DNA of 64,000 nt, taken from the NCBI RefSeq assembly GCF_963576615.1, contig NC_088712.1, positions 54,045,114 to 54,109,113 of the forward strand. The letters run 5' to 3'. Positions 43,901 to 59,400 of the stretch are shown here, one piece after another. Below the pieces are notes generated by a model, which had not been told where the DNA came from, searched no databases, and worked only from the letters and a program-made list of their open reading frames with translations. The first letter of the stretch is position 1, and each line of letters opens with the position of its first letter. The position numbers were made by a program, and so were the translations under genes. The DNA is from Watersipora subatra (lineage: Eukaryota > Bryozoa > Gymnolaemata > Cheilostomatida > Watersiporidae).

Positions 43901-46900
43901 AGATCCCTGACAGTTGAAATCGTGACAATTGAAGTTTTGACAGCTGAAACCGTGACAGTTGAAGCCGCGGCTGTAGGGAGCTGTGAAGTAGGAGGGAGCT
44001 GTGAAGTTTGAGGGACTACTGAGGATCATATCTCCTGATAATCAATCTTGCTAACAACTACTGAGGCAAACTGAGCATAACTTGACAAGTACTCTATTAT
44101 TTAAAGACCTATGGTAGGATATGATATGGTATGCTATGATGTGGTATGATATGATGTGGTAAGAAATGGTAAGATAGAGTATAGTATGGTGGAATATGGT
44201 ATGGTGAAAAAATTATATCGTTAGATATGTCATAAAGTATGATGTGGCTAGAGTCAATGTAACAAGATACGATGTGATAAAATGAGAGCAAGGGACGATG
44301 TGATAAAATGAGAGATGGTCATATAAGGAATTATAAGGTGCATGGATATGATGTGATAAGATGCATGAGGGTATGGTGAGATGTGATAAAATGAGAGATG
44401 GTCATATAAGGAATTATAAGGTGCATGGATATGATGTGATAAGATTCATGAGGGTAAGGTAAGATGTGATAAAATAAGACATGGTCATATAAGGAATGAT
44501 AAGGTGCATGGATATGATGTGATAAGATTTATGAGGGTAAGGTAAGATGTGGTAAAATGAGACATGGTCATATAAGGAATGATAAGGTCCATGGATATGA
44601 TGTGATAAGACGCATGAGGGTAAGGTAAGATGTGATAAAATAAGACATGGTCATATAAGGAATGATAAAGTGCATGGATATGATGTGATAAGATGCATGA
44701 GGGTAATGTAAGATGTGATAAAATGAGAGATGGTTATATAAGGAATGATGAGGTGCATGGATATGATGTGATAAGATTTATGAGGGTAAGGTAAGATGTG
44801 ATAAAATGAGACATGGTCATATAAGGAATGATAAGGTGCATGGATATGATGTGATAAGACGCATGAGGGTAATGTAAGATGTGATAAAATAAGACATGGT
44901 CATATAAGTAATGATAAGGTGCATGGATATGATGTGATAAGATTTATGAGGGTAAGGTAAGATGTGGTAAAATGAGACATGGTCATATAAGGAATGATAA
45001 GGTGCATGGATATGATGTGATAAGATTCATGAGGGTAAGGTGAGATGTGATAAAATAAGACATGGTCATATAAGGAATGATAAGGTGCATGGATATGATG
45101 TGATAAGATGCATGAGGGTATGGTAAGATGTGATAAAATGAGAGATGGTCATATAAGGAATGATGAGGTGCATGGATATGATGTGATAAGATGCATGAGG
45201 GTAAGGTAAGATGTGATAAAATGAGACATGGTCATATAAGGAATGATAAGGTGCATGGATATGATGTGATAAGACGCATGAGGGTAAGGTAAGATGTGAT
45301 AAAATAAGACATGGTTATATAAGGAATGATAAAGTGCATGGATATGATGTGATAAGATGCATGAGGGTAATGTAAGATGTGATAAAATGAGAGATGGTCA
45401 TATAAGGAATGATGAGGTGCATGGATATGATGTGATAAGATTTATGAGGGTAAGGTAAGATGTGATAAAATGAGACATGGTCATATAAGGAATGATAAGG
45501 TGCATGGATATGATGTGATAAGACGCATGAGGGTAAGGTAAGATGTGATAAAATAAGACATGGTTATATAAGGAATGATAAAGTGCATGGATATGATGTG
45601 ATAAGATGCATGAGGGTAATGTAAGATGTGATAAAATGAGAGATGGTCATATAAGGAATGATGAGGTGCATGGATATGATGTGATAAGATTTATGAGGGT
45701 AAGGTAAGATGTGATAAAATGAGACATGGTCATATAAGGAATGATAAGGTGCATGGATATGATGTGATAAGACGCATGAGGGTAAGGTAAGATGTGATAA
45801 AATAAGACATGGTCATATAAGGAATGATAAAGTGCATGGATATGATGTGATAAGATGCCTGAGGGTAATGTAAGATGTAATAAAATGATAGATGGTCATA
45901 TAAGGAATTATAAGGTGCACAATGATAAGTGTAGATGTGTAGGTATGAGAGACTTGACAAGTCGTGGCAGCTAACATGCTTGTCTCTCGTTTATCATAAA
46001 TAACAGCTGACTGGTCAGTGAGAACAACCTTACTACCCAACCTTCTACATATATATAAAGTAACTTTACATACTCATATTCGTAGTTTACTATACATGTA
46101 CATCAAGTAAACATAGTTTGTGTTTAGAGAAAACTAACTTGCAAAGTAATTGGAAATTTCTTGTGGCCGGCTGTAGTGGCTTTGTAGAAAATGTATTTAG
46201 TATTCCAAACGTGTGACTTTGCTCCTTTGATGACTGCTGTCTTTTGGGTTTCCCCTTCACACTTGACAACGCAGAATGGGTTCAAAGGTCCTAAAAAAAA
46301 AAAATTGGTCGGATTTTTAAAGTTTTTCAGATGCTGTTGTAATATTTGCTTGAATAAAATAAACCTAGCAGTACTGCATTATGATTTAGCTGAGTTATGG
46401 TAATTACTATAAGGACACCATATTTGTTATAGGTTAAAATGACAACTCGGATGTGTATTCTCCTTTTTAAAAAGGCTACAAATATGAGCGTTAGAGCAAG
46501 TTTCTGTGTTTACACGGCAACTACACTGGCAGTGCAAACCTGTTCAATCTATACAGTCATACCTCAACATATGAGCCTAATACGTTCTGGTACTGGGCTT
46601 GCATGTCAATTTACTCGCATCTCAAGGCACTAATTCTTACATAAAACAACTAAGTAAAAATTAATCCATTACCTTATTATGAAAAACCACCCAGAGAGTA
46701 ATGCGGTGGAAAAGTGTTTGTACTTGTTATAATTCAGTACTTGCACTAACAAAGTAGCAAATACCCATTTAGTTGTTATTATCTGTAATAAAATGTTAAA
46801 TCACTATGTACATTATTGAATGAAGTTTGTACCTTTGAGACATACATTGTTAGTAACGGCAATCTGAGAGAGACTTGAGAGCAATGGGTTCGGTACACTA

Positions 46901-49900
46901 AACTTATGTGACTACGTAATAGAAACTTTGAATCTAACTTAAATGAATTTAGTTTACTAAACACACACTTGAAGCTAATTTTTAATTTTTTATTAAACTT
47001 ACTTAATTTTGTTATCATATTTTTTAGTATCTGTTTTCGGTTATGTGTTTTTGCCTCACTTTCACTATAACCTTTAGCCAACCTGTTGAAAACTTTTTTG
47101 CAAATTGATTTGAGGAGGAAAACCGAGCGATGCTGTTCTCAAAAGCAGCCTCTTGCATACTTGGCCAAATAGTGTAAAGGAATCAAGAAACAGCACTAAA
47201 GTATAAATGGAACAGTTAAATATATATACATGTACTAAAGTATATAATAGAACTGTTTAATCTATAGACTGAAGTGTTTTTGGAACTTGCTTCATGTCTC
47301 ATGTCTAATTTATGCTCGGAAGTGAGTATATATGTCAATCCCTCTTCATGTACCAAAATAAATATTACAGTGATTGAACTATTCTATCTCTTGAAATAAT
47401 GTTATTTGTCTTTTAAAACAGCAGTTAATAATTCAAACTAAAGTTTTATTAATTTAAATGTCATTAATAAACTCTGAGGATCACCATATGGCAAGCACTG
47501 ACCTAATGTCAATAATAATGATAGACAAAGATGGTGTAACTTGAGCCATGCATATATGCCATGTAAGCTATGTAAGCGCTGTTTGGTGTTTATAAGTACT
47601 AAATGACTTCATTGCCTATACGCATTAAGCAATGGTTATCGATAAAAAAATATATTTCTAGCTTATGATTTGGAGAAATTTTTGCTTCGTGGAATTCTTA
47701 TTACGTTGTAAAAAACCTGCAGAGCTAAAGCCAGTGCTTTTCTTAGCAAATCAAATAACTTTGTAAAATGTTGGTTTGAGATATTAGGGATAAGATTCTA
47801 AAACTAAATTCATTAAGTTGTGTTCAGTAAACAAATATTTTATTGTTAGTTTACCTTAGAGTCATGTGAATGAATGTGTAGACTCAACAGTGCATATATT
47901 ACTCAGTAGAATGAGTGATGGAACTACTGGTTCATACATAGTATGCAAGAGTTACCAAGAAATATATTCAAGCCAGATTATATACCAGAAATATATACGA
48001 CCAGATTAGGACTAGTTGATGTTTTACAAGAAAAATATCGTTGTTTGCGTTTCATTATTATTCTACTGAAAGCTACTTTTGACATTTTTTCACCAAGAAT
48101 ACATATTTTGGCATCAAATTATAAAATCGTTAGCTTTTAGCTTCTTTTCGTTAACAGAAAGCTGCAAAACAACCTGTAGTTAGTATTCAAAAAGGAGATA
48201 ATCGTATGAAGAGAGCTTCAAGAAATGAAAATATTGCACCTTTATCTACAGTAAGTCCTTCTGCCTTCTCTATAATGAGCTGTACTGCCATACTATAGCC
48301 TGAACTGCAGCTTCCTTTCTTAGGCTCGTCCTTGCTTAGCTCCCTGCAATAATCTACGGTTTAGATAGAATCATAGGCTTTTATGAAAACATAATAGATG
48401 AGAAGGTATAATATAAAAGCATATTATAAATCACTAAAAAATTGGGTAGTAAATCACGAGAATTCGTTGGTTAGATTAATTCAGGAGACAGATAAAAACC
48501 ATACATATATATACATATAATATATATATGTATAATATACATAATATATATATGTATGACTTGGTTTAACTCGTAACAAAAACATATGACGGAGAAATGT
48601 TAGTTAGTAGTCACTGAATGAATTAGTCCTAAGTGTTTTCCCAAAGAATAGCAAAGATGACATAAAATCAACTTTGGCATATAAGTTGAACATGTGACAA
48701 CGTTTTAAGCTTAATGTCTGCTCTTAAGTTGTAATTCAACTCCTTCCACCGCCCAAAGTATAGAATATTAAGATTATAGAAGACATTTACGTTTATCTGT
48801 AAACACTAGGAGCCCTACTAGACATGAGACTGATGAAACATCGAGCCTATTTCTCATCCGTGTATAGATCCTCTGTCGATCTATGAGTTTTTGTTTCTAT
48901 ATTAATGCTATGACTGTAGTGTATATTAAATGTGATTTAAATATGTTCCACACTAACAGCTACGTGGCTCAAGTATTCACACCTGACTAAAGCACCATGA
49001 GAATACTAGTGGTGTGAATAGAAATAGTGAGTCAGCAAGAATGTTAGAATACCGTTGCTCTAGCTAAGCCCCGCCCTTCATGCAGACATTTTAATAAGTT
49101 TAGAGACTGAAAAAGAAATGAACTCAAAAATGAGGTACATGTGAAAATCAGAATTTTCAGGCCAAACTTATAAAACTAGACTTACATGCCATGCCGACTT
49201 GAACTCCGAAATTTACTGTGCTGAAGATGAATTAGGATTAGGCAAGGAAAATGATATCTGAAGCAAAACTCTAATTCAATGAACATCAAAACAATGATTG
49301 AGAACGAATCATAAATCAATCTATTGTATGTGCAACACTTTGCTCGAGCTCTATGTTGTCATGTAATCTGATAGTAAGAACAAATAAGATGTCAGCTGAC
49401 ACACTTGTGTTACAGGTACAAATCAGATGGTTGAGGAGTAACAATAGTGTGCTGTTCTCTATGCGACTAGCCAACTAATTCAGCAGTATAAGAGAGTATT
49501 TACCTCATGAACACGAATTGAGCAAACTCTGCCTGTGAACAGTCAACAGAGTTAACCTGAATCAGTCCAAGAAATTATTTCCAATTCTGATAGATAATCT
49601 CTATAGCATGATGTAGCAGGCAACAGTAGGGTGAGATAAGATATGGTGTAATGTGATACGACATTATACATCCGGACATTCGGATCTGGCAGTATATGAT
49701 GTGGTTGTATTTGATAAAATAGATGTTGTAGGACATCACATAATTGTATATAATCACAAGTGATATGAGCTGGCTTGATATGATAGCATCGCATATGCTA
49801 TTGTAGGGTTTTCATAGTAAAAAAACAGCTTAGGATATGGCTTAATATGGTATAATAGAATATATGGTAAGATATGATTTGACATAACATGTTAGAACCA

Positions 49901-52900
49901 AATATTATATGGTAGAATATGACATGATATCATACATGACAGTTTATGATGTTATCGGATATGATAGAGACTATAAAGACTCAACGAAGTTCATTCGTAT
50001 TTTTACTTGACCGAACGGATAAATGTATTGTAGCTTCTTCTACAGGTACGATCAAATTTAGTAAACACGGTTCACCCAACCAAGAAAAAACACGCGCAAG
50101 GTATACATTAGAATAACACACAAAATATTTTTGTTGACCTGATTAAAATAACGTGCTTTGATGACTATTTGCCGAATAGCTCTCATCCAATGTGTTTCAA
50201 TGCATTGAATAAGTTTGAAGTTGCCTGCTGCTGACGAATTTGCACCCCACAGTTTCAACGATTGGGAGTTGCAATGTATAGATCTTTTGAGAATTCGCAA
50301 TGTATCTGTCGAAAAAAACTTAGTAAAGTCGACTCACTTTCGAGTCATGGTCACTTTTCAGTTTGGGCATAGTCAATAATCAGATGCAAAAAAGTAATTA
50401 TTTCGTTATCCTTGTTCGCGCAATTCATCCTTGACATGTAAATATTATTGTAAAGGTAAAAAGTCAAGCAGAAACAGTAGTGAGTAGCAGCAGAACATTT
50501 TTGTAGAAACCAGCGTGGTTGTGTGCTGAAATTTTTTACCTTCACCGGGGAGATCTTAGCAGAGTATTATCAATAGTCGATAGAAAATGGCAGTGAGCCA
50601 TAGAAATGCAATGAGCGTTCCTATAATGCCGAATAGTAGTCTCACAGCAAATACCTTCACACAACTTTGACGAAGCGAAATGGTGTCACACATGTTCGGA
50701 TTTTACCGTTTCTGTGATTCGGAGTAGAAGCAACTCCAAACCCACTCGAATCATGGAAACGCACAAATAAATGTTCCTCATAATTATTTGAAATACAAAG
50801 GTTAAGCTGTTATTCCAAAACATACGGTATTCTTTTTTTAGCGTGTCGGACAGGGATTCATCAAAAGCTGCCCACCTGACAGTACTGCTTGAGCTATTGT
50901 ATATTCTTAGCAAGAATTCCCCTTCACATCTTGGCTCCTTGGTACTGGGCATGACCACATACCGCCCCTTAGGCAGAACTGACTTGCAAAACACACTACG
51001 GTCATTGGTAAAGCTCGAAGTAGCGACAATGTCACCCGCTTTATGTATTCTAAAACTTCTGTTTTCTTCTACCTGTAGAAATAAAGCCATTGACACTGAC
51101 ACGCTATTGAAATGTACAAACAACATAGAGATTCATGAAATGGTAGTAAATAACTCTGCAAACTAGCAACTTGGGCATCAAAATCAAGTTGAGCAGGATT
51201 GTTGTTAATGCTAAAAAGAGTTAAATATCTTCACAAGGAAGCAGACATTAGTCTCACAAACTTATGAGTAAGTTCACGAAAGAGGCTGACTCTTATCAGA
51301 GACCGTGAGACCAGAGATGGTGACAACAAAGATGGTGAAAACAGAGGAGGTGAGACCAGAAATGGTAAAACCAGAGATGGTGAGTCAAGAGATGGTGACA
51401 CCAAAGATGGTGAGAACAGAGATGGTGAGACCAGAGTTAGTGACACCAGAAATGGTGAAAACGGAAGTGGTGAGACCGGAAATGGTGAGGTCGGAAATGG
51501 TGAGACAAGAGGTGGTGAGACCAGAAATGTTGAGACCAGAGATGGTGAGAGCAGAGATGGTGAGACCAGAGATGGTAAGACCAGAGATGATGAGACAAAC
51601 GAGAGTGAGACCAGAGATGTTGGGACCAGAGATGTTGGGACCAGAGATGGTGAGACCAGAGATGGTGAGACCAGAGATGGTGAGACCAGAGATAGTGAGA
51701 CCAGAGATGGTGAGACCAGACATGCTGCTCATTATTCCATCAATTGCCCCAGTGCCAATCCTTATGAGCAAATAGTCACAATATATTCTGTACCAGAATT
51801 AGCCATTTGCGGTGGGGACACCTAAATGGAAAAAGCCGGAAGAAGAAGTCAAGTAGCAAGATTGCCTGATGAAAACTTATTAGTTACCCTTCATTAATGA
51901 AAATATCTAAAAGTCTAGTTCACATCGTGCTTTATCTTCCATCAATAACGTATAATAAAAAATCGAGAGATGAAATCAATCACTCAACTCTTGACAACGC
52001 AGGGATTACCTTATCAACTTTTAAATAGGCATGTATGCAGACGTAGGGCGTCAGTTTTGAAACATCCACTTAGCTGATTGGCTATTGTGAAAACATAGCT
52101 GAAACTAATGATTTAAAAGTCAAGGGCTTTTTAAAAAGACAAGGGATTTTTAAACAGACAAGGAATTTTTAAAAAGTCCTTGACTGTATAAAGTCAACTG
52201 CAACTTAAGTTGTAGTTGTTCAAGGACTTTTAATAACTACAAATAGTTTAAAGGAGTGATTCAGCGCTTAACAAACATGTTTTTTGTAGTCAAACTCTGT
52301 AAAAGCTGAAGTTAATTTGTAGGAAAATAATTAAAACACTGCCAGTTGAAAGGACCTACACAGGATGCAACCTTAGCGTGTTCGCAACAAATTGCTATTG
52401 GTCTATCAAGACCCTAGCCTTTGTTCCATTATCACCAGGTACTTTCCTTAGGATAAAGTGACTTAGGTATTAGTATATCAAGACTCTAGTCTTTGTTTTA
52501 ACATCATTGTGTACCTTCATAAGGGTGAAGCCGATAAAAAGGTTCTTAGCCTCTTTCCTTCCTACCCTCTGTACAGTCCTGTCATGTTGCTCCAGGCTAA
52601 ACATAGCTGCTCCATCCACCGTATCAGAGATGTCGAACATGTACTAAAAATATATTGCAAGTCTATGAGCAACAACTAAAACAAGTTGAATGAATTATTT
52701 GAAATATCTGTGTTGGAGATGGCGTAAGGTTTGGCTCAAAACAAAATTTTACTAACCATGATTATGGGTACATTGCCATCATGCCTAGACTTTCAGGTAT
52801 TCATTGCTAAAAATAATTTGAGTCTATTGAGGGATGCTGTCTCTCGATATTGGCCATATTTTATCACTATTGTCTTAAATGAAAACTCAGCAATATTTAG

Positions 52901-55900
52901 TATTATAGGAATGTTAGTTTGTTTTTATAGACACTTTTAAGCCTACCAATGTATACACAAGCAAGACCCATGATCCTAGGGACCTAGAGCGTATTAACAT
53001 CATGTAATCAACTGTGAAAGTACTTAAGATAGCACAACTCCTTTTAAACTATCTTTTGAATTATCATTTTATTAATCTAAGCTTGTAGAACTCGATAAAA
53101 AACAGAAATCAAATAGAGTAAATAGTTTTTTTCACAATCTTTCAATGAAGTGATATTTTAAAGGTAATTGAAGAAACATGATGATTGCAGGTCACTGAGT
53201 CTGATAGAATGTGTATTTCTTATGAATAGAAACTAAAATGATTTTATTGTACAGCTCTTGTTGCTGGAGAGAAGAAGCTTTCTAGTTTGGTCCATTTTGA
53301 TTCTTGATTATCAAAAATTTAGATCTATGCTAAAAACTGATGTTGTAGCAGCAACCATTTTTCATTTCTTGGCCGCTCAAAAGTGCCACCAGTATTATAG
53401 CGTTTTAACTACTAATTTAATCACCTTGAAATTTTGGAACTACGTATATTCAAAACATAATATACTAATATATAATATTAATATATAAACTAATAATATA
53501 CATAATATACAATAACATAATAAGCACAAAGTGACTAAAGTTTTGTAACTTTACATAAACCGCAAATACAGAAAACACATCAAACTATGCAGCCGAATCT
53601 ACTCATGCATAGGATCGGGTAGAAAAACCCTTCGCCGAAAACCCTTCGCCGGCTCGAACCCAGGCTCCAAAGTGTTAAAGCTTAGAACTTTTTTGTTGTA
53701 TGTTTTTCATGCAACAAGCAAGCTTTTACTTTGCTATGCTATTGACACAATTAGTAATACCACTAATAATAATAATAATACCATTACCACTATATTTAAC
53801 TTGAGTACATTGGAGTTGTTCGAAGATTAATTTATAATAATAATTTTATAAGCTTGTAGAACTCAATGAATGAAACAGAAATCAAATATAGCAAATAGTT
53901 TTGCCCACAATTTTTCAAAGTAATGTTTTAGAGGTAACTGAAGAAACATAATGATTGCAGGTCACTGAGTTTGATAGAATGTGTATATCTTATGGATAGA
54001 AAAACAAATACAGTGAAACATGGATAACTCGCCCACGGATAGCTCGAACACATGGTTAATTCGAACGGTTTCTTTGGTCCGTTCCCACGTAATGATAAAT
54101 TGCTATAGATAACTCGAACTCAACACTGTTAACTCGAACTGTTTTTCCCAACGGCTACCGAAACGGTTGTTATCGTTTTAGAAAATCACTTTATTCCAAG
54201 CCATAAAGGTAAACCTCAACTTTTTGTAATTCATAAGCGTCGTTATTACCACCATCGGCAAAATATTTTTGTCAACGACTTTTCTAAAGGTTTGGTGAAA
54301 TTTGATTTATACCAAACATCCGCTTAACGGTCGCCCTTCGGAAGCAAGGTAAAGTGAGGTAATCTTTGCATAAACTTCAAGAAAAATCACCAAAATTGAT
54401 CGTGGGTAAAACGCTCAAAAGAAAAAGATGTCTTTTCTTTTGAGCATTTCAACAATGATCAAGTTTTGCCAATGCCAATCTAAAGAACGTCCTGGCAATA
54501 ACATCACCTCAAACAACAAACCAATCTCAAGTGATAAAAAAAATCTCTATACTTTTTGATAAAAACGTTTTAAACTTTACATTAGAAGCATTTAATTTGA
54601 AACAAGCCATTTGTGCTTTTGATTTATATTATAGTTTGTATATGTACTGATATCTTTTTTTTGAGCATTTCAACAACGATCAAGTTTTGCCAATGTCAAT
54701 CTAAAAACGTCCTGGCAATAACATCACCTCAAACAACAAACCAATCTCAAGTGATAGAAAAATCTCTATACTTTTTGATAAAAACATTTTAAACTTTACA
54801 TTAGAAGCATTTAATTTGAAACAAGCTCTTTGTGCTTTTGATTTATATTATAGTTTGCATATGTACATGTATCTACTAATAAATAAGTAAATACATGGAC
54901 TTGTGACAGTGCTCTGATAACTTGAACGATCTGATAATTCGAACACTTTCGCTCGGTCTCGTGAAGTTCGAGTTATCCATGTTTGACTGTAGTTTTAGTG
55001 TAAATCTCTTGTTTTGCTGAAAAGAACCGGCTTTGTTAGCTTTTTCTGTTTTTGATTTTTCATTACCAAGATTTTCAATCAATTTGTTATTATATAAACT
55101 AAGGTTCTGTCAGCAAACCATTTTTTGTCAAACCACTCTGCCAGACTCCTTTCAAGGAAGTAATGTTTAGAGGTCACTGAAGAAACATAATGATTGCAGT
55201 ACACTGAGTCTGATAGAGTCTGTATATTTATTATGAATAAAAAACACAGTTTTGTAATAAAATCGTGTTGCTTAAGAGAAGGAGCTTTTCTAAATTTGTC
55301 TGCTTTTAATCTTCATTACTACCAACTTCAGTCAGTATGTTAATGGAATTGAATGTTATGTTGACCGGCAATTTTTTATTTCTCAGTGAGTTAGTTGTGC
55401 ACTCAGTATTTTGATGAAGCATCAAAAAGTGGTGCCCGATCATCGCTCTACTTTGGAGTTATACCGAAAAATAGAGCGCAGAATGCTACCAAAACTTAGC
55501 AACCCTACATGACCTGGAATTACAATAAAAATCTTTAGCAAAACTACTAAAACGAGTTCACTTAAGCTAACAATAAGCTAGAGAAACATTTCCCCACCCT
55601 TAAACTTGTTTAAATGCTTCAAAAGCAATGCGTGTAAAAATCTTTCACTGTTAGTTTCACTATAAAGTTGAAAAAAGCCCATTTTTCAAAATTTTTTGTA
55701 CACATTTACATGAAGTATTGATATAGCAGCGGTAAATATACATAGTCAGCAACATTTAAAAGTTCTGTTGAGTCAAAATCAAACTGAGGGAAAAAACCTA
55801 AAATTTATTTTGTGATAACTAAAATTGTCATGTCACGCACTAAGACATATTCTTCTCCACGTTTTAATGAAGCAAATTTAATCTTTATGTATAGCAAGAC

Positions 55901-56400
55901 AAACTGACGACTTGTTCCAGTAACATATACATTTAGACTTCATTTTTAAGTCTCAAAGGGGTGTATAACAATTATTGTAATACATGTACCTTGAAATACG
56001 AGTGTTCAAATATTCCGAAACACATATATCTATTTCTCGAAGCATGTATCTCTGTCATTCCGGCTATAGCTGTTGAAAACTTTGGAGTAATGAATTTATA
56101 CCAAAGAAGATTTGATCTCAGACCCTACCGTACACTAGTGGGACGGACACCCTACCCATTAGACCACAGAGATTAAGTTGATCCTTTGCCAATATAAGAG
56201 TCTATATGAGAGCAAATACCTAACGGCTTTTCATACCACGCAGGCTGATTGCATAAGTGATTGATAGTCATTACCGTAGTTTGCTGAAATTTTCTATTGG
56301 CACTCTGCCAGGCTAATAGCAAGTGGCAGGCAACATTCATTATTTCTCATTGTTTTTTAAGCTGATTTTTGATACTCGGCAATGCCGAGAAGCACAGCTA

Positions 56401-56451
<51 letters not shown>

Positions 56452-59400
56452 TATATAATAAAAAACATCAAACTCGTGTCTCAATGTGTTACAGTAGGTG
56501 CAACAAATATTGGTTATAAGTCTTCATACCTGGGGATTCTTGAAAAAGGAAGGATGAGACATATCACCACCTCTATTATCACAAAAGTCAGCTTGCGTCC
56601 ATTGACCTGCACAAAAACCAGATTTGATTGAACACAACAAAAATAACATATTTTAAGTTTTAGTAAACTACTAAAGAAGTGACAATGTTATGTTACAGAA
56701 GGGTGTATGAGTCAGACCAGCTATAGTTATGGTTGGTGTTGCTATCTTATGAAAAGCCTCCCAGTACAATTAGTTGAGGAATTTGCTGTGAAGAGCTCGA
56801 CTTTAAATCATCTAAATAAATTTCTAATTGCTTTTTATATTATTATTTACTCTAATTATTATTATCACTATTATTAAGTTATTAGGAAAGCTGTAAAGGA
56901 AAAAATATGACAAGTCAGCCCTCTTTTTACACACTATTTGTGATCACACAAACAATGAGAAAGTTAAATTGTACCAGAAATGAGAGATTCATTCCAAGTG
57001 TTCCGTCGAAGAATAGAGGTGTCAACTATATGACAGATGTCACAGTTGGTGTAGTTGGATAAAAAGTCGCTTATGGTCATCCAAAACTCTGCTTCTGATT
57101 CGTATTGGAGTCCTAGTTTCATCTTCTCTTTCACCGACAGCTTTTGCATTTCAGAAGAGCTAAAACATGTCAGATCAGGTGAACCAAATTTTTTCCCTTT
57201 ACAGAGAATGCAAGGAGGAAATGGTATGTGTCATGAGGAGGACTGCATGGATCTTAAGAATCACTTTATTACATCGACAGGCATGTGCGGATCGACTGGC
57301 GACTTAGTTCGGTTGTCAACCGTCAACTCAGTTATCAACCGTCAACTCAATTATCGAACGTCAACTCGGTTGTCGACCGTCAACTCAGTTATCGACCGTC
57401 AACTCAATTATCGGCTGTCAACTCGGTTATTGACTGTCAACTCAGTTATCAACCGTTAACTCAGTTATCGGCCGTCAACTCGATTATCGACCATCGACTG
57501 TCAACTCAGTTATTGACTACCCTAGCATACCCCAATTAGGACAAAAACTTTCATCGCCTATTTATATATATATATAAATATATATATATAAATATATATA
57601 TAAATATATATATATATATATTTAAATATATATATATTTATATATATATATAAATCTCAATGTTCGTTGTTCAGCCTGGTCAGCTATAGCCTTTAGAAAT
57701 TAGGAATGAAATATCCGCTTCGTGCTGAATTTGAACTCAGAACCTCCCGTTACCCAGGCGCTTATCTTAACAATGACCTTATAGGTTGTTATGTCGGTAA
57801 AAGTATGCATAGAACTCTGCGTTAGGCAATGTCATTAAAGCTTGCTCTCTAATCTCTCATTAATTAGTAAGTTTAGCAATACAGATAGTAGCTTACTTAA
57901 ATTAGTTATTGGCAATCTGCCAGGCTAATAGCAAGTGGCAGGCAATGACATTATCTATGACTGTTTATAAGCTGATTTTTAACACCCGTGCAATGCTGGA
58001 CATTCAGCGAGTTTATTTATAACTTGAGCATACTTGTGCATAATGCGTCACTCATGGCTTATGCTTCTAAGTCATTGGCTCTTAACTTTGTTTGCCACCA
58101 TTTTATTGAAAAATAAAATATAATATTTGTCATTTTAAGACATAGGTTTATGGTGCACAAAATTACCTTTGCATCAAAAAATCTCACTGTGTCTAAAGAA
58201 AAAACCAGTACAACACATGAACTCACAATGAGTTACATATCTATATGTAATTTGTTATATATTATTTGTTAATTTGTAATATGTTATAAAGACATGACTA
58301 AGCAAATCTGTGTAACTTGTGTTGTTGCCTTTGAGAGACCATTTATGTTTGTTTGTTCTATGCAAAGTCGGCATGCATAACAACCCTTTAGGGAGTTATC
58401 TCTCAAGGTTTCTGACATTAACAAGTAATCAAAGGAACCAAAGGTCAATGGCTTACCAGTGAACAGGAAACGATTGAGTCATTCATAACTTTTAATGCAA
58501 AAAATTTGAATCATGACACAATACAACAGGAAAAAAATGGGTTCAACTTGCGTGACCGCTCTTCAAAAATTTGATATATCAGCATTATATGTGTATATAA
58601 CATATAATATATATGTTATATACACATATATGACATATATATAACATATATGTTATACATTTTATATAACATATATGTATATAACATATAATATATATGT
58701 TATATATGTTATCCCACGACCAAACGAGCTGATGCGAAGTTTGGGAATTTTTATGATAAATGCATGTGCACACAACTTACGAAAATTATTCATCAACAAT
58801 GAGACGAACCCTTGCAATAAAATTTCATCAACAAATTTAACCATCATTTTGTAGATTAGTTGAAGTATAATGACGATACAAAACTCATATAGGTCTATTT
58901 AAATATGTTACCAAGTATTTGTATATTCTTGAAAATCTCTTAAAACTTACCCATCTGATCGGATTATACTCAAATAGACAGATTTATTCGGACGAAATTG
59001 TCACAAAACACTTGAAAAGCTTAGTTTAATAAAAGTTAAGACCGGAAATTGAAACGACGGGCGACAGAGAATAGAACGATTAAGTCGTGCGCATTTCGCG
59101 AAAAGATAACGTGCACATTCCACCAGTCTATGGCATTGTTTACTTGTAATCGAATTTATTCGAAGGTTTCTGTAATAAATGTAGACCGTTTGAGGCGTTG
59201 ACCGATTTATAGGTACGAAATTGTGGTACACAGTTTATTAGCCTATGTGTTTTTGTCCATTCACTGAAGGTTTCATTAAATTATTTAGAACATTAGCCAA
59301 AATTCTTTACATCTTATGTACAAGCTAGGGCCGAACTACAACGCCCTTTTAGGACAAGAACATTTTTTATTTTGCTGCAGTTTGCATGAAACTTTCACAT

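Noticed and set aside
51305..51775. 156-codon MVRPE-repeat frame and its antisense LTISG frame
   Set aside because: 15-bp minisatellite within a calpain intron; no splice signals or homology.
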